Shown: one piece after another, positions 6,500 to 6,630 of the stretch | Layout of the letters: every line of letters begins with the position of its first letter | Position numbering within the stretch: position 1 is the first letter of the stretch | DNA from: an uncultured Lachnospiraceae bacterium | GTDB taxonomy: Bacteria; Bacillota; Clostridia; Lachnospirales; Lachnospiraceae | DNA length: 6,630 bases | Direction: 5' to 3' | NCBI GenBank assembly: GCA_945643825.1 | Contig: CALZEZ010000081.1 | Span: 1-6,630, forward strand | Position numbers and translations under genes: made by a program | The notes under the pieces: model-generated | The model's database searches: none | Seen by the model: the letters and a program-made list of their open reading frames with translations, nothing else | What the model was told of the DNA's origin: nothing

Positions 6500-6630
6500 A
6501 TGAAAATAGAGGATTTAAAGACATATCAAATTCTGGAACACAGGTGGAGTGAGGATTTACAGTCCGACAGCTATATTCTTGAGCATAAGAAAACAAAGGC
6601 AAGGATAGCCTTGCTATCCAATGAAGACCC
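6500..6630 (+). CDS. Insulinase-family (M16C, PreP-like) zinc metallopeptidase, N-terminal fragment
   Basis: The ATG at 6500 follows AAAGGGAG (6483-6490) with 9-nt spacing. Only the first 43 codons lie inside the window. They read like the conserved N-terminus of bacterial M16C presequence-protease-type enzymes: a short helix, then a strand pair in which the protein describes a substrate-fold edge (SYILEHKKTKARIALLSNED). The full family is about 970 residues and carries an inverted zinc motif HxxEH some tens of residues further on, beyond the right edge, so catalysis cannot be checked here. No signal peptide is visible, so a cytoplasmic oligopeptide-degrading enzyme is expected. It has its own promoter and is not part of the upstream operon. 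Confidence 0.75.
   Translation, partial: MKIEDLKTYQILEHRWSEDLQSDSYILEHKKTKARIALLSNED

Overview
The window looks like chromosomal DNA of an anaerobic, moderately AT-rich Gram-positive bacterium, most likely a gut-type Clostridia (Lachnospiraceae-like). This rests on strong AGGAG-type ribosome sites, an oxygen-sensitive ATP-driven iron-sulfur protein, a PreP-like M16C peptidase and the overall codon usage. Assignment below class level is inference. No tRNA, rRNA, insertion sequence, CRISPR array or phage gene was seen.

Layout: (1) Positions 1-4032, minus strand, are one very long gene that runs off the left edge. It encodes at least 1344 residues of a fused protein: two tandem BadF/BcrA/HgdC-type activase (ATPase) domains, a cysteine-rich connector, a DUF2229 region and a 2-hydroxyacyl-CoA-dehydratase (HgdB)-like region. 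(2) Positions 4033-4215 are a divergent promoter region with one good promoter on each strand and an inverted repeat touching the -35 of the rightward one. (3) Positions 4216-6288 are a compact three-gene rightward operon: a rhomboid-like membrane protein without recognisable catalytic residues and with a C-terminal zinc ribbon; a sigma-70-like protein that keeps regions 1.1, 1.2, 2.1-2.2 and 3 but lacks the DNA-reading regions 2.3-2.4 and 4; and a small soluble protein of unknown function. (4) Positions 6289-6499 are an intergenic stretch holding a self-contained promoter-terminator unit of about 90 nt, a candidate small RNA with a C-rich hairpin loop and a UUCG-capped terminator, followed by an extended -10 promoter. 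(5) From 6500 to the right edge is the beginning of an M16C (PreP-like) zinc peptidase gene.

How the parts may work together: the leftward gene is an autonomous redox machine with no fermentation-pathway partner visible here. The rightward operon combines a membrane-embedded, probably non-proteolytic rhomboid fold carrying a cytoplasmic metal-binding tail with a truncated sigma factor that could still contact RNA polymerase. One inference is a membrane-linked module acting on transcription through a decoy sigma. Nothing in the sequence proves that the proteins interact. The operon and the candidate small RNA next to it are the parts most likely to be undescribed.
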